From: Berberis thunbergii
Lineage: Eukaryota; Streptophyta; Magnoliopsida; Ranunculales; Berberidaceae
Length of the DNA: 64,000 nucleotides
Direction of reading: 5' to 3'
Assembly (NCBI GenBank): GCA_003290165.1
Contig: QNQO01000448.1
Coordinates: 682,001 to 746,000 of the forward strand
Part shown: positions 24,790 to 36,906 of the stretch, piece after piece
How the letters are laid out: every line of letters starts with the position of its first letter
Position numbering within the stretch: the first letter of the stretch is position 1
Notes under the pieces: model-generated
Database searches by the model: none
What the model saw: the letters and a program-made list of their open reading frames with translations, nothing else
What the model was told of the DNA's origin: nothing
Position numbers and translations under genes: made by a program

Positions 24790-25225
24790 TATTTTCCCAA
24801 AAATCAGGGCGCGACATTAGGCCTAAAACGGACATCATACCATGTGGATCAAGTCGTTACTGGTATTAGAGCCGGACCCAGCAAAAAGTGTACCAACGTG
24901 GACATTGGGCTGCCTGAGGAGGTGGTTTGTGCCAACGAGGACGTTGGGCTCCCTAAGGGGGTGGATTGTGCCAATAATGACAATGGGCTCCTAAGGGGGT
25001 GCACTGTGCCAACGAGGACGTTGGACTCCCTAAGGGGGTGGATTATAACATCCTTATGTGGATGGGCTATGAGGCTGACAGACTAGCTTATTTGGCAGGT
25101 AGAGGCTAACAGGTTACCTAGGTGTTATAGTCTTACATCGCTTACTTATGTGCGAGTTTGTATCTCCTTGGTATGACACATTCTTTATCCATGAGAGTGG
25201 TTAGGCCCAAAGCGAACAATATCAG
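24790..25225 (+). mobile_element. Short LTR-retrotransposon-like (TRIM-like) remnant
   Basis: ggcctaaaacggacatcat and cgttactggtattagagcc (24861-24873) resemble an LTR 3' end followed by a tRNA-Met-type primer-binding site (usual form tggtatcagagc). A short internal region of 39-bp tandem repeats follows, then a second LTR-like block (25085-25225) with ctaggtgttatagtc and ggcccaaagcgaacaatatc. No coding sequence for retrotransposon proteins is present. This is the layout of a terminal-repeat retrotransposon in miniature; the boundaries are not clean. Confidence 0.5.
24889..25046. repeat. ~39-bp tandem repeat, four copies
   Basis: gtgccaacgaggacgttggg followed by ctccctaagggggtggatt recurs with starts near 24889, 24929, 24968 and 25006. 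It lies just downstream of the primer-binding-like site. Confidence 0.9.
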
Positions 25226-26130
25226 GAGGGGCTGTAAATGACATGTGTGTAAATTGTTGAATTTAGGGGTTGCTTCAATAATATAATAGAACAACTAAGG
25301 ATTAAAAGATAAAACTAAAAATTGAATGTACATCAATACCCGTGCTAGGTTTTGATTTCAATTGAGCAACCACATAATTATTAGATTTTAGAAGGGACTT
25401 TAGGAAATATCATTCGAATTCAACATTTCCCCTTAGTTTTTTATTGTAAATTAAAGACCCTATTAAATCTGAAAATTTGTTTTCTTGATTCGTTTGAGCT
25501 GAAAATTTCAAGAAAATTACGTACTAACACTACATAGAATGTGCCAAAAATTTTCAGACCGTTTTGACACAATTTCTCTATATACATGTTTAGGCCTCCA
25601 TAATTAAATATCTTGATAAAAGGCTTTGTGATTTGTTTATCTTGGACAATGGGTGTTGTCGTGCCTAGCAGCTCGCCTGAGTCGCGCCCCAAGGTGGGCT
25701 CTCGATCGTTTCATGACATTAATAGAAAAATCAATTTATCGCACTTAGCTCAAATCTCAAGGCACACGTGTCGAAATAAGCTAAAACTGACACATTGTTT
25801 TTGTTGTTGGTTTTTAACTTTTCTCAAAATTTCAGCTCAATGGAGCTCAAGGGATATAGTTTTCATTTAGTCATGTGTATGTGAGTCATTAATTTACAAT
25901 GAAACTAAGGGGTCTTCATGGGATAGTAAAAACTAGCTTTGGGCACTAATATGCAAATACCTATTTTCTTATTTAACAAAAAAGCCTTGTTTTTCGCTCA
26001 AAATAATATGTTCTACCACAATTCAATTAAGTGGCAATGGTCGGATATGTGTTCATCTCCTTCATTTCTCTTTGATCAAATTCACATGGTCCATGGATTT
26101 ATGTTTATATCCATATCACTTTGATAGTCA
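25226..26130. other. Non-coding stretch, unassigned
   Basis: No gene, element end or repeat was recognised. Confidence 0.55.
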
Positions 26131-27227
26131 TGGCAAGTTCTTAAGTTGGATGTGCTTGGTCCCTGTTCCAGAACGACGCGAGGGAGCGGGGTCCCTGCGC
26201 CAGAACGACGCGAGGGAGCCTCCTTCGAGCGTGATATTAAACTTTGGCCTCTTTTTTGCCATAACAACAATTACTCGCTCCCCCCGAAACTCAGCTCGCA
26301 TTTCTCGCTCCCCCAAACAACTTCTAGCTCCCTCCAAAAATAGAGCTCGCATTTCTCATTCCCTCCAAAATAGAGCGAGCTCCCCCAAACAACTCCATAA
26401 TTAGATTTCTTTCCACCATTTTCTCAGAAGAAATCGAATAAATGAAGACGAAGATTAACATTAACTCAGGTGAAATCGAAGAAATCGAAGCTTTGGGAGA
26501 GGGTTTCCAAGGCGAAAACGAAGACAAGGATTAACTCAGACGAAATCGAAGAAATCAAAGATTTTCCCACTTTTCGCAGAAGAAATCGAAGTTTGGATAA
26601 CAGTCCAGAAAAAGCCTATCTTAAGCAAAGGAGGTGTTGCAAATTTCATTGCACTAGCTAGGTCAGTAAGTTCATAGTTTATGCATTTTGAAAGAACTTA
26701 GTATTTATTTGAAATCAGAAAAGAAAAGAAACTAATTTTTTAGGATCATTATTCTGAAACCACACATCATGATATATCATGTAGCAGTCAAGAACATCAA
26801 AGCTTGCCAGGGAACATCATATAGTAGTCAAGAATTTTGTTTAGTGTTGAACCCCTTCCTGTTATCTATATAAAAAACTATTACAAATGTCATGATAAGA
26901 AACCTAAGATCAGTCAAGAATTCCTTCATCTTAGGGATACACTTTTAGGCAAGAAACCTATTTCTTAAGATCAGTCAAGAATTTCTTAAGATCTATATGA
27001 AAAACTATTTGACTATTACAAATGTCAGTGATATATGAAAAACTGATATCTATTCATTGGATAAGATTAGTTTAGTGCTGAACCCCTTACTGTTTTCCTT
27101 CTCTGTTTTTATATTGCTTGAAAAACAGATAAGAAACTAACAGTACAAAAATTTGCTTCTCAATGTGCAGGTTTGTCTTTCAACACCCTTCCAGCCATCC
27201 GGTAGCTTTAGACTATCCAAAGTAAGT

Positions 27228-27600
27228 GTACTAGGGTTGTTTTTTTCTCAAAGCTTTTGGGTAATGTTAGGTTCATTTTGTTACTTTAGCTATCATTTTT
27301 TTTTGTTACTTCTTTTGTATATTCTATTTGGCCGAAATTGCCTGTATAACAATTTTGGTAGATCCTTAGTTGTAGCATTGTTCCCCAAATAGACTATATA
27401 AGGTTATTGTACTAGGGTTGTTTCCTTCTAAAAGCTTTTGGGTAATGTTATGTTCATTTGTTACTTTAGTTATCACTTTTTTTGTTACTTATATTGTATA
27501 ATCTATTTGGTCGAAACTGCCTGTATAACAACTCTGGTGGATTCTTAGTTGTAGCATTGTTTCCTAAAATAGGCTATACATGGTTATTGTACTAGGGTTT
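27228..27600. repeat. ~181-bp tandem duplication upstream of the transposase
   Basis: tactagggttgttt at 27228 and 27410, and tactagggttttt at 27590, mark two adjacent copies. The shared text includes aaagcttttgggtaatgtta and ttagttgtagcattgtt. They lie in the leader or first intron of the transposase gene. Confidence 0.85.
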
Positions 27601-27653
27601 TTATCGATGTCTCTATGTTTTAACCGTTGTATATTATAACACATATTTCATAA

Positions 27654-29712
27654 ATGGATAGTGTAAAAGATAATGAATGTATGTTGATGGAAGAAAATTT
27701 AGAAGAGATTAAGGGAACCTACAGATGGGATGGGATGGAATTCATCAACGTTGATGAATTCTAACGTTATTATCATAATTATGGTAATAAAATGGATTTT
27801 CCACGAAAGTAATGGACTATTGAAAAAAATGTTGATGGAAAACGTAAATTCATTCAGCTTTCATGTGGTCGGTATGGGAAGCAACAAAGTAAAGCAAAAA
27901 ATGTCTTGGGATTGCGTGGGTCGAGAAAATGTGGTTATCTGGCTATAAGATTAGAGGTCATATACAGCCTGATGGAACAGTTTTAGTAACAAGAGTTACA
28001 CTTGATCACAATCATGAGTTAAGCCCTAGTAAATCGAGATTTTATCCAAAGAATAAAACTATGAGCTCGTATGTCAAGAAGAAGCTTGATTTTATTGATA
28101 GGGCAAGTATTAGACCAAATATGAGTTCTTTGGCATGTGTGGTTGAAGCTGGTGCGCATGATATTTTGCTATTTTTTCAAAAGGATTGTTACAATTATTT
28201 GGACAAAATGAGAAAGTTGAGACTTGGTGAAGGGGATGTGATGACACTTCATAACTACTTCAAAAAAATGCAAACTGATAATGTCGATTTCTTTTATATG
28301 ATGGATTTGGATGATGAAGGTAGGTTGAGAAATGTTTTTTGGGTTGACGCATGGAGTAGAGCAGCTTAAAAGAGTTTGGGGATGTTGTTACTTTTGACAC
28401 TACATACTTAACAAATAAGTATGAGATGTCATTTGCTTCTTTTGTTGGGGTGAATTATCACGGTCAGTCAATTCTTTTAGGATGTGGATTGATATGTGGT
28501 GAGACCGTTGAAGAATTTGTTTGACTTTTCTAAACTTGGCTCGTGTGTATGAATGACAATGCTATGCCTGCTATAATCATTGATCAAGATTGGGCAATGA
28601 AGAGGGCCACTGAAATTGTATTCCCAACACACGACACAGATGGTGCTTGTGGCATATTATGAATATGAGGCGATCAAGTTTGCAATGCAAAAAGCAGTTT
28701 ATGATTCTCTGTCTCATGAAGAGTTTGAAGAAAATTGGCATGATTTTATTGATAAATATAATCTGCATGAAAATGATTGGTTGAGTGGCTTATACCTTAA
28801 AAAGATGCGTTGGGTGCTAACATTTCAAAGAAATACTTTTTGGGCGGAGATGTCTTCAACTCAAAGGAGTGAAAACATGAATTTTTTTTTATGGTTATGT
28901 GAATTCGAAGACCACTTTGAAGCAATTCGTAGAACAATATGAGAATGCACTACGAAGTAAGGTCCAAATGGAAGCTGAAGAGGACTTTAAATCTTATAAC
29001 TGAAGGGATTCCTTGCATTACTCCTTATGCAATAGATATAAAATTTCGAGATGGCTACACTACAAATAAATTTAGGGAATTTCAATAAGAGATAGCAGGG
29101 AATCTATGTTGTAGAATTGTCGGTGAAGTTATGGATGGGAGTGGCTTTGAGTTGTACACTGTTAGACAAGACTTTGTGATAAATGATAGACAGCGATTGG
29201 TTGATTTTATAGTCTCTTTTAATGTTGTCGACTTCGCCTTTAAGTGTAATTGTCAATTGTTTGAGTTCAGGGGGATTTTATGCAAACATGTATCGAAAGT
29301 CTTGTTTGAAAGAGAGACTCATGTTATACCTTTTAAATATGTTTTTCGGGGGTGGAGGAAAGATGTTAAGAGGGCTCATACAAAGGTTTAGATTGTTTAT
29401 TCAGATTGGGGAATGAAGCATGAAAATGAGCGATTTGAAAAGATATGCAATGCCTTCTATGAAATGGCTGACTTCGCCGCTAAGGATGAAAAGAAGACGT
29501 GCCAAATTCAAGAAAGGATCACTTTGAAGATGGAACAACTTAAAATTGGTGATGGTGATGAGCGTGTTGATTCACACGGGTATTTGAAAGTGTGCACCAC
29601 TACTGCTAGTTCTGGCATCCAAATTCATAGTCCATTGGCGGTTCGTAGCAAAGGACTTGTAATAGACAACCCCAAGTCATATATACTTCAGATACACGCC
29701 TATGATAAATAA
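27654..29712 (+). pseudogene. FAR1/FHY3-related MULE transposase, inactivated
   Basis: From ATG 27654 the frame reads a FAR1-type DNA-binding domain (GTYRWDGMEFINVDEF, then FIQLSCGRYGKQQS). After a frameshift near 27945 it gives DHNHELSPSKSRFYPKNK and KKMQTDNVDFFYMMDLDDEG (27929-28369). The DDE transposase core follows: GDVVTFDTTYLTNKYEMSF (near 28380) with its first Asp, and PAIIIDQDWAMKRA (near 28570). A SWIM zinc finger appears as CNCQLFEFRGILCKH (near 29248). At least six stops or frameshifts interrupt it. In this family the protein either moves the element or, when domesticated, acts as a phytochrome-A transcription factor. Position between inverted ends favours a transposon copy. Confidence 0.75.
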
Positions 29713-30451
29713 CATAGGCTTTGTATGACATTCTTGCGTTGACAAAAAATTAACATCAGATTGAATAATTTCATATAAAACTCATTTACCATTTGAAAGA
29801 GGAGGTAAAGAAAAATTCATTTGAAAGTCTAATTGATAGCAGAAGAAATAAGCAATGACCCAACCATTATTTCCCAAGGGTGATTGAATTAAAATAAGCA
29901 CAATGTGATTTCTACTGTTATATAACTACTAAAAGATATCTAGACTTCCATTGTCTACTTAAAAATCTGGTAAAATATATTTGCTTACATCAATTTAACA
30001 AAAAAAATTCATCCCATTCACTAAGTAGACAAAACCAAACCAAACTGATAGAAGCAATGTGACCTGGTAGAAGTAATGTCGCCTAATAGAAGCAAATCAT
30101 CCCGTTCACTAAGTGAACTGATAGAAGCACTGTGACCTATAACTTGAAAATCACAATCTTATAAACAACTTCAACAGAAATGTGTGATGAAACCTGCTCA
30201 AATAACAAAGGCACTCCAACAACAAAGATGAAAACTTTCATAACCTAAAAAAACCAACATGCAAAACCCAATTTCTTCAGTCAAGTCACAAAACCAACAT
30301 GCAAACCTAAAATTTCTTCAACCAATCCACAAAAATCAAAATCCATATTCAGTAATTGCTAGCAGAAGAAATCGAAGCTATCGCATAATGGAATCAAAAT
30401 AGATAGAGTAGGTTGTGTAACCAATTTTTGTTGGTTAGAGACGTGGAGACT

Positions 30452-30607
30452 AGAAATCCTAGATCTAGAAACCCACCACCTGAAATCAACACGAAATCAA
30501 ATAAGAAACCCTAGATCTAGAAACCCATCACCAGAAATCAACACGAAATCAAAGTAGAAACCTTAAATCTGGAAACCCACCACCAGAAATCAACAAGAAA
30601 TCAAAAA
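30452..30607. repeat. ~52-bp tandem repeat, three copies
   Basis: agaaaccctagatctagaaa followed by cccaccaccagaaatcaac recurs from about 30452, 30504 and 30556, in the 3' part of the Mutator-like element. Confidence 0.85.
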
Positions 30608-31060
30608 GGAACTTTAAGAACTTTAGAAGGACTTACCTTTTCTTCGAAGATACCTTTTCTTCAGAGAGAAAATGTTGAAGACGAAATCCAAGAAGGACTT
30701 GAAGACGAAATCGAAGATGGACTTGAAGGCGAAATCGAAGAGGGACTTTGATAAGATGTTGAAGACGAAATCGAAGAGATACTTTGAGAAGATGCTGAAG
30801 AAAGGAACTTCTGAGCCTTTGTAGTTTTGAGAGCTTTTGAAGCTTTTCTCAGAGATGGGGATTTTTAATGGGGGAAGGGACTGGGGAGAGGGGTCGAATA
30901 TGGACTCCATGCGTGAAATTTTTTTGGGGAGAGTCTAACGACGTCAATTAGACTTCAAAATGTTTTTTTTTAAATCTCCCTTTTCTCTCTAAAACACGTG
31001 CGAGGGAGGCTCCCTCGCGCTCCTCTGGGGCGCCTCCCTCTTCCCTAGAAAGGTTGCTAG

Positions 31061-32889
31061 ATGGATTGTTGCCAAGTCTGCTATAGTAGTGTTGCATTAT
31101 ATAAACCAGTTGGAGGCACTTTTCTCAACTACTTCATTTCTTTATTTAATTTATTTTTTCAAATGTAAAGGGTCACCCGTCTTAGGGCTCTTGGAGCATT
31201 AGCTATCACCTAAGGTTCAAAGTTGTGAGCCCAAATAACTAAAACAAGTGGGTGGATCACAATCAACCATTGGACCCCAAAAAAAAAAAAAAAACCGCCA
31301 GACTGCCTGAGATGAGCCGCCCTCTCAGGTGTCAAATGGACCTCACAAGTCCTAGCAATCTTGCCTCTTTCTCCTTCTGTCATTTGCTTCCCAGTCATTT
31401 CTGAAGCCTTTTTGCCGCAAGACGGGCAGTTAGAAAACCTGTTAAGAGCATTTTAAATTTAACTTGACCTTGATAATTTGCTCAAATTTAAACATTTTTT
31501 CGGGTGGACAACAACACCTTTTAATATCTTGGTTTATAGTAGATGCTCTTGGTATTAGTAAAAGAAAAATCTATGCAGTAAGAACCATGTTAAAGTTTTA
31601 GGGCTCAGGTATGGTTAAATTTTCAGAGGTGTGGTTGAAGTTTCAGACTTGCCTGGACTATGACCACAATGTAAAACAGGAATCACAGAAACAAATGTTA
31701 AGGCAGTCGAGCGTTTTTCACCCTTGGAATAAACTGAAGACTAGCTTTTCATAAAGATAATTTTATGTTCTTGAGAAGAGACCATCCACCACCAAAAAAA
31801 AGAAGATGAATTCATGCTAATGCTTGTCTAAAAAATAAACTAAACAAAAGATAACAAAAAGCTTTTCCATATACTCCTCCTTAATGAGGAAATCATCTTT
31901 ACAAAATCTGCTTGTCTCATCATTATGAAGTTGTTTATGACTTTATGGAAACCTGTATATAGTATTATCTACATATATCCATAACATATGTTTTAAAGGT
32001 ACCATTGATGCTAGATAAAAGAATTCTGCAGTTGTTTGTCAAATAAAAATGAAGATGGCTTTGCCAAGACAGATTACCAGGTAATTCCACAAACCCCTAG
32101 TTGACTGTACCAAACAAATTCCCTTCCACACAAATAGACATGAATCGACAAGTTCCCCTCCACGAAATAGACATTAATCAGTAACCACTAATGACTCTTA
32201 TTTTATGCTGCCAAGCAGAGTCCATGCAGCAGTCGACTATCAACTCCCCTGATCTTCAATCTATAATACGGCTATCTATCTATCCCTTTGTCACCATCTC
32301 AAGACTCAGTCTAACAAATATATGATGTGGTAAAGCTGAGAAAAGCACACTAGCCTTGCGAACAACGTCAAGCATTCCAGAGGTTAGCATTCCTTGGACA
32401 ACAAATGGGGTGCAAGTTTTTCCATGGGCAGCAACAATTCCTGAACCCTTCACATGATGAGAATCACACTCTTATCTTGGATCACTTCAATCAGTTTTGG
32501 CTGTCAATGTGCTTCTCAAGTGTCACCTACCTTATTTCAAATGGTGTGATAAACACCCAAAACATCGATTTTTACACCCCTAAATATACAATTGTTAAGT
32601 CTAATTATCAAATAAAAATATCTCATTATGAGTTTTTTTGTGCATTTTGTAGGAATTCAAGCACAAATCTCAAATTATGCATAAAATGACTCAATAAGGC
32701 TAAATTCGTCAACTAGAAGGCCCAATGAAAATTCAAATGCATTCATAAGGATTAAAGAATTTCAATCCCAAGACCCATGAAGTCAAACCCACAAAGCAAC
32801 AACTATGGATCTCGAGAAAATTAATATGAAGATTTGGACGTCCACATGGCCAACTTTATCATAAAAAAAAATATCTACAAGACATGTTT
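31061..32889. other. Unassigned stretch, mostly non-coding
   Basis: No gene was recognised with confidence. A minus-strand segment at about 32290-32460 is open for about 60 codons (VAAHGKTCTPFVVQGML is in it) and could be an old exon, but I cannot assign it. A run of 15 A residues lies at 31279-31293. Confidence 0.4.
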
Positions 32890-33128
32890 CCTTATTCAAC
32901 TCCAACATCATTCCTTGTTTCACTCAACCATTCCTTGTTTAACTCAAACCATATTTCTTTGTTTCACTCAACCATTCCTTGTTTCATTCAGCCATGTTTT
33001 ATTGTTTAACTCAAATCATGTTTCCTTGTTTCACTCAACTATTCCTTGTTTCATTTAATCATGTTTCATTGTTTAACTCAAACAATGTTTCCTTGTTTCA
33101 TTCAACCATGTTTCCTTATTTACCTATA
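32890..33128. repeat. 67-bp tandem array built on a ~22-bp motif
   Basis: tgtttaactcaaa occurs at 32936, 33003 and 33070, a 67-bp period. Within each unit variants of ccttgtttcactcaacca recur about every 22 bp. It lies directly left of the hAT element end. Confidence 0.85.
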
Positions 33129-33130
33129 AA

Positions 33131-35029
33131 CAAGGATGCACGGACTAGGACTCGGACACGAATACGACACGGCGACTCGGCAATTTTCAAAAGAATAGGA
33201 CTCGGCGACTCAGCGACACGGTCAAACTTAATTTTAATATATTTTTTAGTAACTCATAAGAACATAAAATCATAAATAAATTAATAATACTATTAAACAA
33301 TCAAACATATCAATAAAACATTCAAATTCATTCATTCAAAATTACAAATGCATCATGAAGTCAATCTCAACTGCTCAAGTCATACTCATAAAGCATAAGC
33401 AATATAATTTCATTAATTTGATAATGTAAATTGATAATTTCAAAAACTCACCAACGAGGCGGCTACATCTCTTCTTCTTCAATAACTGGTGGATCAATTG
33501 TCGCATTTTTTTCATTCAACAGCCCAGCCTCTAGCTCAGGTTCATCAAGTGAAAGATTGACAATCTCAAGCATTCCAGTAGCATCCAAATCCAACGAATC
33601 AATAGTATCTCCTACGATATCCCACATCCTTGTCTTACCTTCTTTGTACTCTTGTTTTCTTTTTGACAAAAGACGAAGGTTGGAATGCACATACACTAAA
33701 TCTTCAACTTGTTATGGGGTCAATTTGTTCCTTTTTAATGAGTGGATGTTGTTATACGTGCTCCAATTCCTCTCACAACATGAGGAAGAACAATGTTGCC
33801 CAAGTAATTTCAAAGCAATATTCAGGAGTAATGGTGCACAGGTACCATGAGAAACCCACCACACATCAGGTTCTAGGTATGCTCTATTCTGTAGAGCATC
33901 ACCTTCTACAAACTGTCCAGTACCCGTTGAAAACCTAGCATACTCTGTAATAACCAATCTGCTTTCTTCAATATTAGGAAAGTATCTCTTGAAACACTTA
34001 TCTCTCTCCTTTGTAATCTCAAGATCTTTGTGTGGCGAAATACGATTAGGATTTTTTTCAAGCCATTCTCTGCATTGTCAAACACAAATTAATATATAAA
34101 CATTAAGTGCATAACTCATGAATTCTAGTCTTCTAGTCAAGACTCAAGAATAAGTAGAATAAAAAGTTAAAAACAATGTAATTATTTACCTTAGATTCAA
34201 GGAATGTGCTAAGCAATGCAGTGGTGTGTTGTTTTTCTCTCATCGATCTACCAATATCTAATGCACCACTGAAAAAAACTCCGACTCCTCACTATTTTCC
34301 TTTCCTTCATGGCGTAAATAACTTGTTTCACTTTCTCAATCGTTTCACTTTCTCAATCATAACATCCCACATCTCATACACCAAGCGAAGACAAGACTTA
34401 TCTGTATCAGCCCTCCGCAACATTGAATAAATAGGCTCTGTGAAACGAAGTACATAGTCCACTTTGTCCCACCACAAGTCATCCAATAGTTTTCCTTTCA
34501 CAATCCGTGTTTTATCAGCATCATCTTCCCTATAGGAATCCCACTGATCTCCAATCACCATACTCTGGATGCTACTTTTAATGTCTTTCAACCTCTTGAG
34601 CATAATTATGCTTGAAGCAAAGCGTGTCTCTGCTATGGAAAGCAACTTCAATCTCGAATGCTCATTAAACATATGCAACCTCATGGAATAGTTCATGATA
34701 AAGATCTTAATCAGCACCCCATCCCCAACAACATCAATAATCCAACTACACAAACTATAGACTTTTTCATTTGCAGGCATGTTCTTTGGAGCGCATATGT
34801 TCTTCAAGGCAAGGTTGAGAGTGTGGACAACACAAGGTGTCCAAAAAACCTCAGGATACTGGCTCTCAACAAGTAAACTTGCTGCCTTACAAACTGGAGC
34901 ATTGTCGGTTATAACTTGAACCACATTACGTGGCCCAACGTCACGTACGACTTCCTTAATCAAACCAGCAATGAATAACTTGTCTTTGTATTCCCCTTCA
35001 CAGTTCACAGCCTTCAAGAACATTGGGGG
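33131..35029 (-). mobile_element. hAT-superfamily transposon, 5' half missing
   Basis: The left edge (33131) begins caaggatgcacggac, followed by short repeats of gacacgg and actcgg typical of hAT subterminal regions. The minus strand then encodes the C-terminal two-thirds of a hAT transposase. At 35029 the coding sequence switches abruptly to gypsy gag sequence, so the BED zinc finger and other terminus are lost. The left terminus call is inference from the repeats. Confidence 0.65.
33463..35023 (-). pseudogene. hAT transposase (DUF659 and dimerisation regions), truncated
   Basis: From 35023 to 34328 there are 231 open codons: MFLKAVNCEGEYKDK, then VVQVITDNAPVCKAA and PCVVHTLNLALKNI, which is the DUF659 / RNase H-like core of hAT transposases (TDNA and CxxH signature). 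It continues with RFASSIIMLKRLKDIK. After a spacer, 33957-33712 reads LLNIALKLLGQHCSSSCCERNWS and YNNIHSLKRNKLTP, the hATC dimerisation domain, and 33696-33463 its acidic tail (VHSNLRLLSKRKQEY). An intron at 34090-34190 is possible. The N-terminal BED finger is absent and the frame is interrupted, so it cannot be active. Confidence 0.8.
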
Positions 35030-35863
35030 GTCAACATCTCCTCCAAATTGATATACTTTTGTGCACTTTTCAGCAAGTCAACCATATCCCTCGGGGGTTC
35101 CAGGGTAAGAAAGTTGTAGAACTGACCTCCTTGAAAGCCAAAAGTGAAAGCGGTGACTAACATATCATCGCTACAACTGTTGATTAACGTCATCTTGTCA
35201 TTGAAATAAGTGGCATACTTTCAGAGGGTCTCGCCCTACTTTTGTTTGAGACTTAGCAAGTAATGAGACCATTTTCTGATTCGCTGGCTTCCGACGAATT
35301 TGGTGATGAATGCCTTCGCCAAGACCTAAAACGAATCGATAGATCTTGGTTAGCGATTTTAGAACCAGGTCAGTGCAGCCTTCTTCAGGCTGGTAGGGAA
35401 AGTTCTGAACAGGATGGCTTGTAACTTTTCTTTCAGCACCATTATGTGGTGGTAATGGTGTAGATGATCTAGCAGATCTAATGTTCTGTCATAGAATTCG
35501 AGTTTTATAAGGACGGACTTCTTTAGCAATGGGGCGTTGATCTCCTTTGAGAATGGAGGGATGGTGAGGTCGTACAAGACATTCGAATTGGTTACCCCCA
35601 GTCGGAGCAGGTTCCTAACCGTGGTATGGTCTGTTTTAAGGGCGTGATGCCTGTCATCCTTTAAGCTCTCCTGCCGACCAGCTCTTCGCTCCTTCTTGGG
35701 GAGGTTTTCGTTTTCCTGGACGCTCTCTCGAGCATCCTCTTATGTGTGGGATCTCCCCAGAGCTCCACCACTTTCGGGTGGCTGTTGTCAATCCTGAGTG
35801 AATCTCTCTATCAACCGCGCTAGATGATCCATATGAAGCAGGATTTGGTCTATGCGGAGTCAA
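35030..35863 (-). pseudogene. Tat-like gag fragment
   Basis: 35577-35359 reads PPFSKEINAPLLKKSVLIKLEF, then HLHHYHHIMVLK and FPTSLKKAALTWF, the front of the plant retrotransposon gag domain (the FPTSL..AALxWF block is diagnostic). From about 35200 to 35030, in shifted frames, it reads LVTAFTFGFQGGQFYNF and LLKSAQKYINLEEML, the end of the same domain. An N-terminal linker lies at 35863-35654. Frameshifts separate the pieces. The sequence after LEEML switches directly into the hAT transposase. Confidence 0.7.
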
Positions 35864-36097
35864 CCGTACCTGTCTCAGTGGCTAGGCCATGCGACTACTC
35901 TGCCCTTTCGGTTGGATCGATTGGGCTCTGTGGAGGGGCTTATCTTGCTAGAGGGTTGTCTAGTTTGACATTGTTGATGAGTGATCGGAGATTTGGTGTT
36001 GGAGACCATTTCTCGATGTTTTGCTTAGCTAGAAAGAACTTTATATGTTCGTTTCAAGTAAACTTATCGTCTTTCCTCATGGACGACACCAAACTAT

Positions 36098-36678
36098 TGT
36101 GTTCAGATCACTCCTTGCTGATCTCGAGCCTACAAAAATAAGCAACGGTTAAGCCAAGGACCACTGCTGTAGTGGTCGAAGGCATTCCGATGCTTAAGTC
36201 AGATATCGATGCAAGGAAGAGTGAAGATTGTATGTAAATTGCAATATGTATGCGTACATTTTTTCTTCCTTTCACCATCTTTTATAGCGAGTGCTCCCTC
36301 CCCAACTGTCTCTATGCTCGAGGGCATGATGGAGGGAGATCTCACATGAGATCTTACATACATGTGCATGACTAAGTTTCTCCGGCACTTGGCTATGTTT
36401 AGGACCCAATGCTTAATTGGGTTAAGAGTGAATTTGTACGAGTGGATCTCGGGTCTGTGACAGCTCTGAGATTCGTGTTCAAGCCTTATTGCCCTAGACC
36501 AAGCCCTAAGACCCATGCCTCATGGGCTGGTATGACCTAGGCTTGGGCACCTGACTTACGGGCTGAAAAACAGTTTGTGCATGGGTCCGCTTGAGAGTGC
36601 GTGGAAGCCTTTCTCATGTTAGGGTTAGCCCATGCCATGTGTACGGCTGTGATCGAGTGATTGTTTGATGTCTCATCA
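36098..36678 (-). repeat. LTR of the truncated Tat-like element
   Basis: Begins tgtgttcag and ends gatgtctcatca. Shared blocks with the 12919 and 19844 LTRs include gtggtcgaaggcattccgatgc and gccatgtgtacggctgtga. The primer-binding-like sequence just inside confirms that this is the 5' LTR on the minus strand. Confidence 0.75.
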
Positions 36679-36906
36679 ATAACATATGAAGAACAAGGTA
36701 GAATAAGGAATCACCATGACTTATGCACATGGAGGTCCTTTCAAATTAATGCACCAACTACTATTTGACTTGTTTCAGCTGATCAAGGGAAACTCTATAA
36801 TACGAACATGTAATGTCTCCAACTTTCCCTCATATTTAGATAATATACTTTCTCTTATTCATGCATGAATACTATTCTGGATTATGGAGAGATTTATCAG
36901 TACAAG

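Larger units (their letters stand above)
26140..31060 (+). mobile_element. Mutator-like element with FAR1-type transposase
   Basis: Left and right edges carry related GC-rich inverted sequence. gcgccagaacgacgcgaggg with agcctcc (26206-26223) matches, inverted, the block around 31000-31035 (ggaggctccctcgcgctcctctggggcgcctccc). Between them lies a broken FAR1/MULE transposase gene. Subterminal repeats based on gaaatcgaag occur near both ends (26470-26590 and 30660-30790). The exact ends and the 9-bp target duplication could not be fixed, since the left end is worn. The right end includes ccctagaaag, similar to the ends of the other Mutator-type elements in the window. Confidence 0.65.
35030..36678 (-). 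mobile_element. Truncated Tat-like gypsy element (5' LTR, PBS, gag)
   Basis: A 5' LTR (36098-36678) is followed on the minus strand by a primer-binding site (tttggtgtcgtccatgagg, from 36093 leftwards) and gag fragments. The element stops abruptly at 35029 against the hAT transposase; no pol or 3' LTR remains. The LTR shares blocks with the Tat-like element at 12919-20375. Confidence 0.75.

Noticed and set aside
24790..25225. Cassandra-type TRIM (with 5S rRNA promoter in the LTR)
   Set aside because: I could not find 5S-like A-box and C-box sequence in the LTR-like block.
26072..26404. Overlapping frames on both strands near the left end of the Mutator-like element
   Set aside because: The sequence is GC-rich terminal repeat, and all frames are low complexity.
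27654..29712. Possibility that the FAR1-like gene is a domesticated FRS transcription factor
   Set aside because: It lies between inverted GC-rich ends and has many stops, so a dead transposon copy is more likely.
30623..30910. Minus-strand 95-codon frame rich in Phe, Asp and Ser
   Set aside because: It is the translation of a ~24-bp gaagacgaaatcgaag repeat near the element end, not a gene.
32405..32689. Plus-strand 94-codon frame and a minus-strand ~60-codon open segment
   Set aside because: Neither resembles a known family. The minus-strand segment could be an old exon but has no supporting neighbours.
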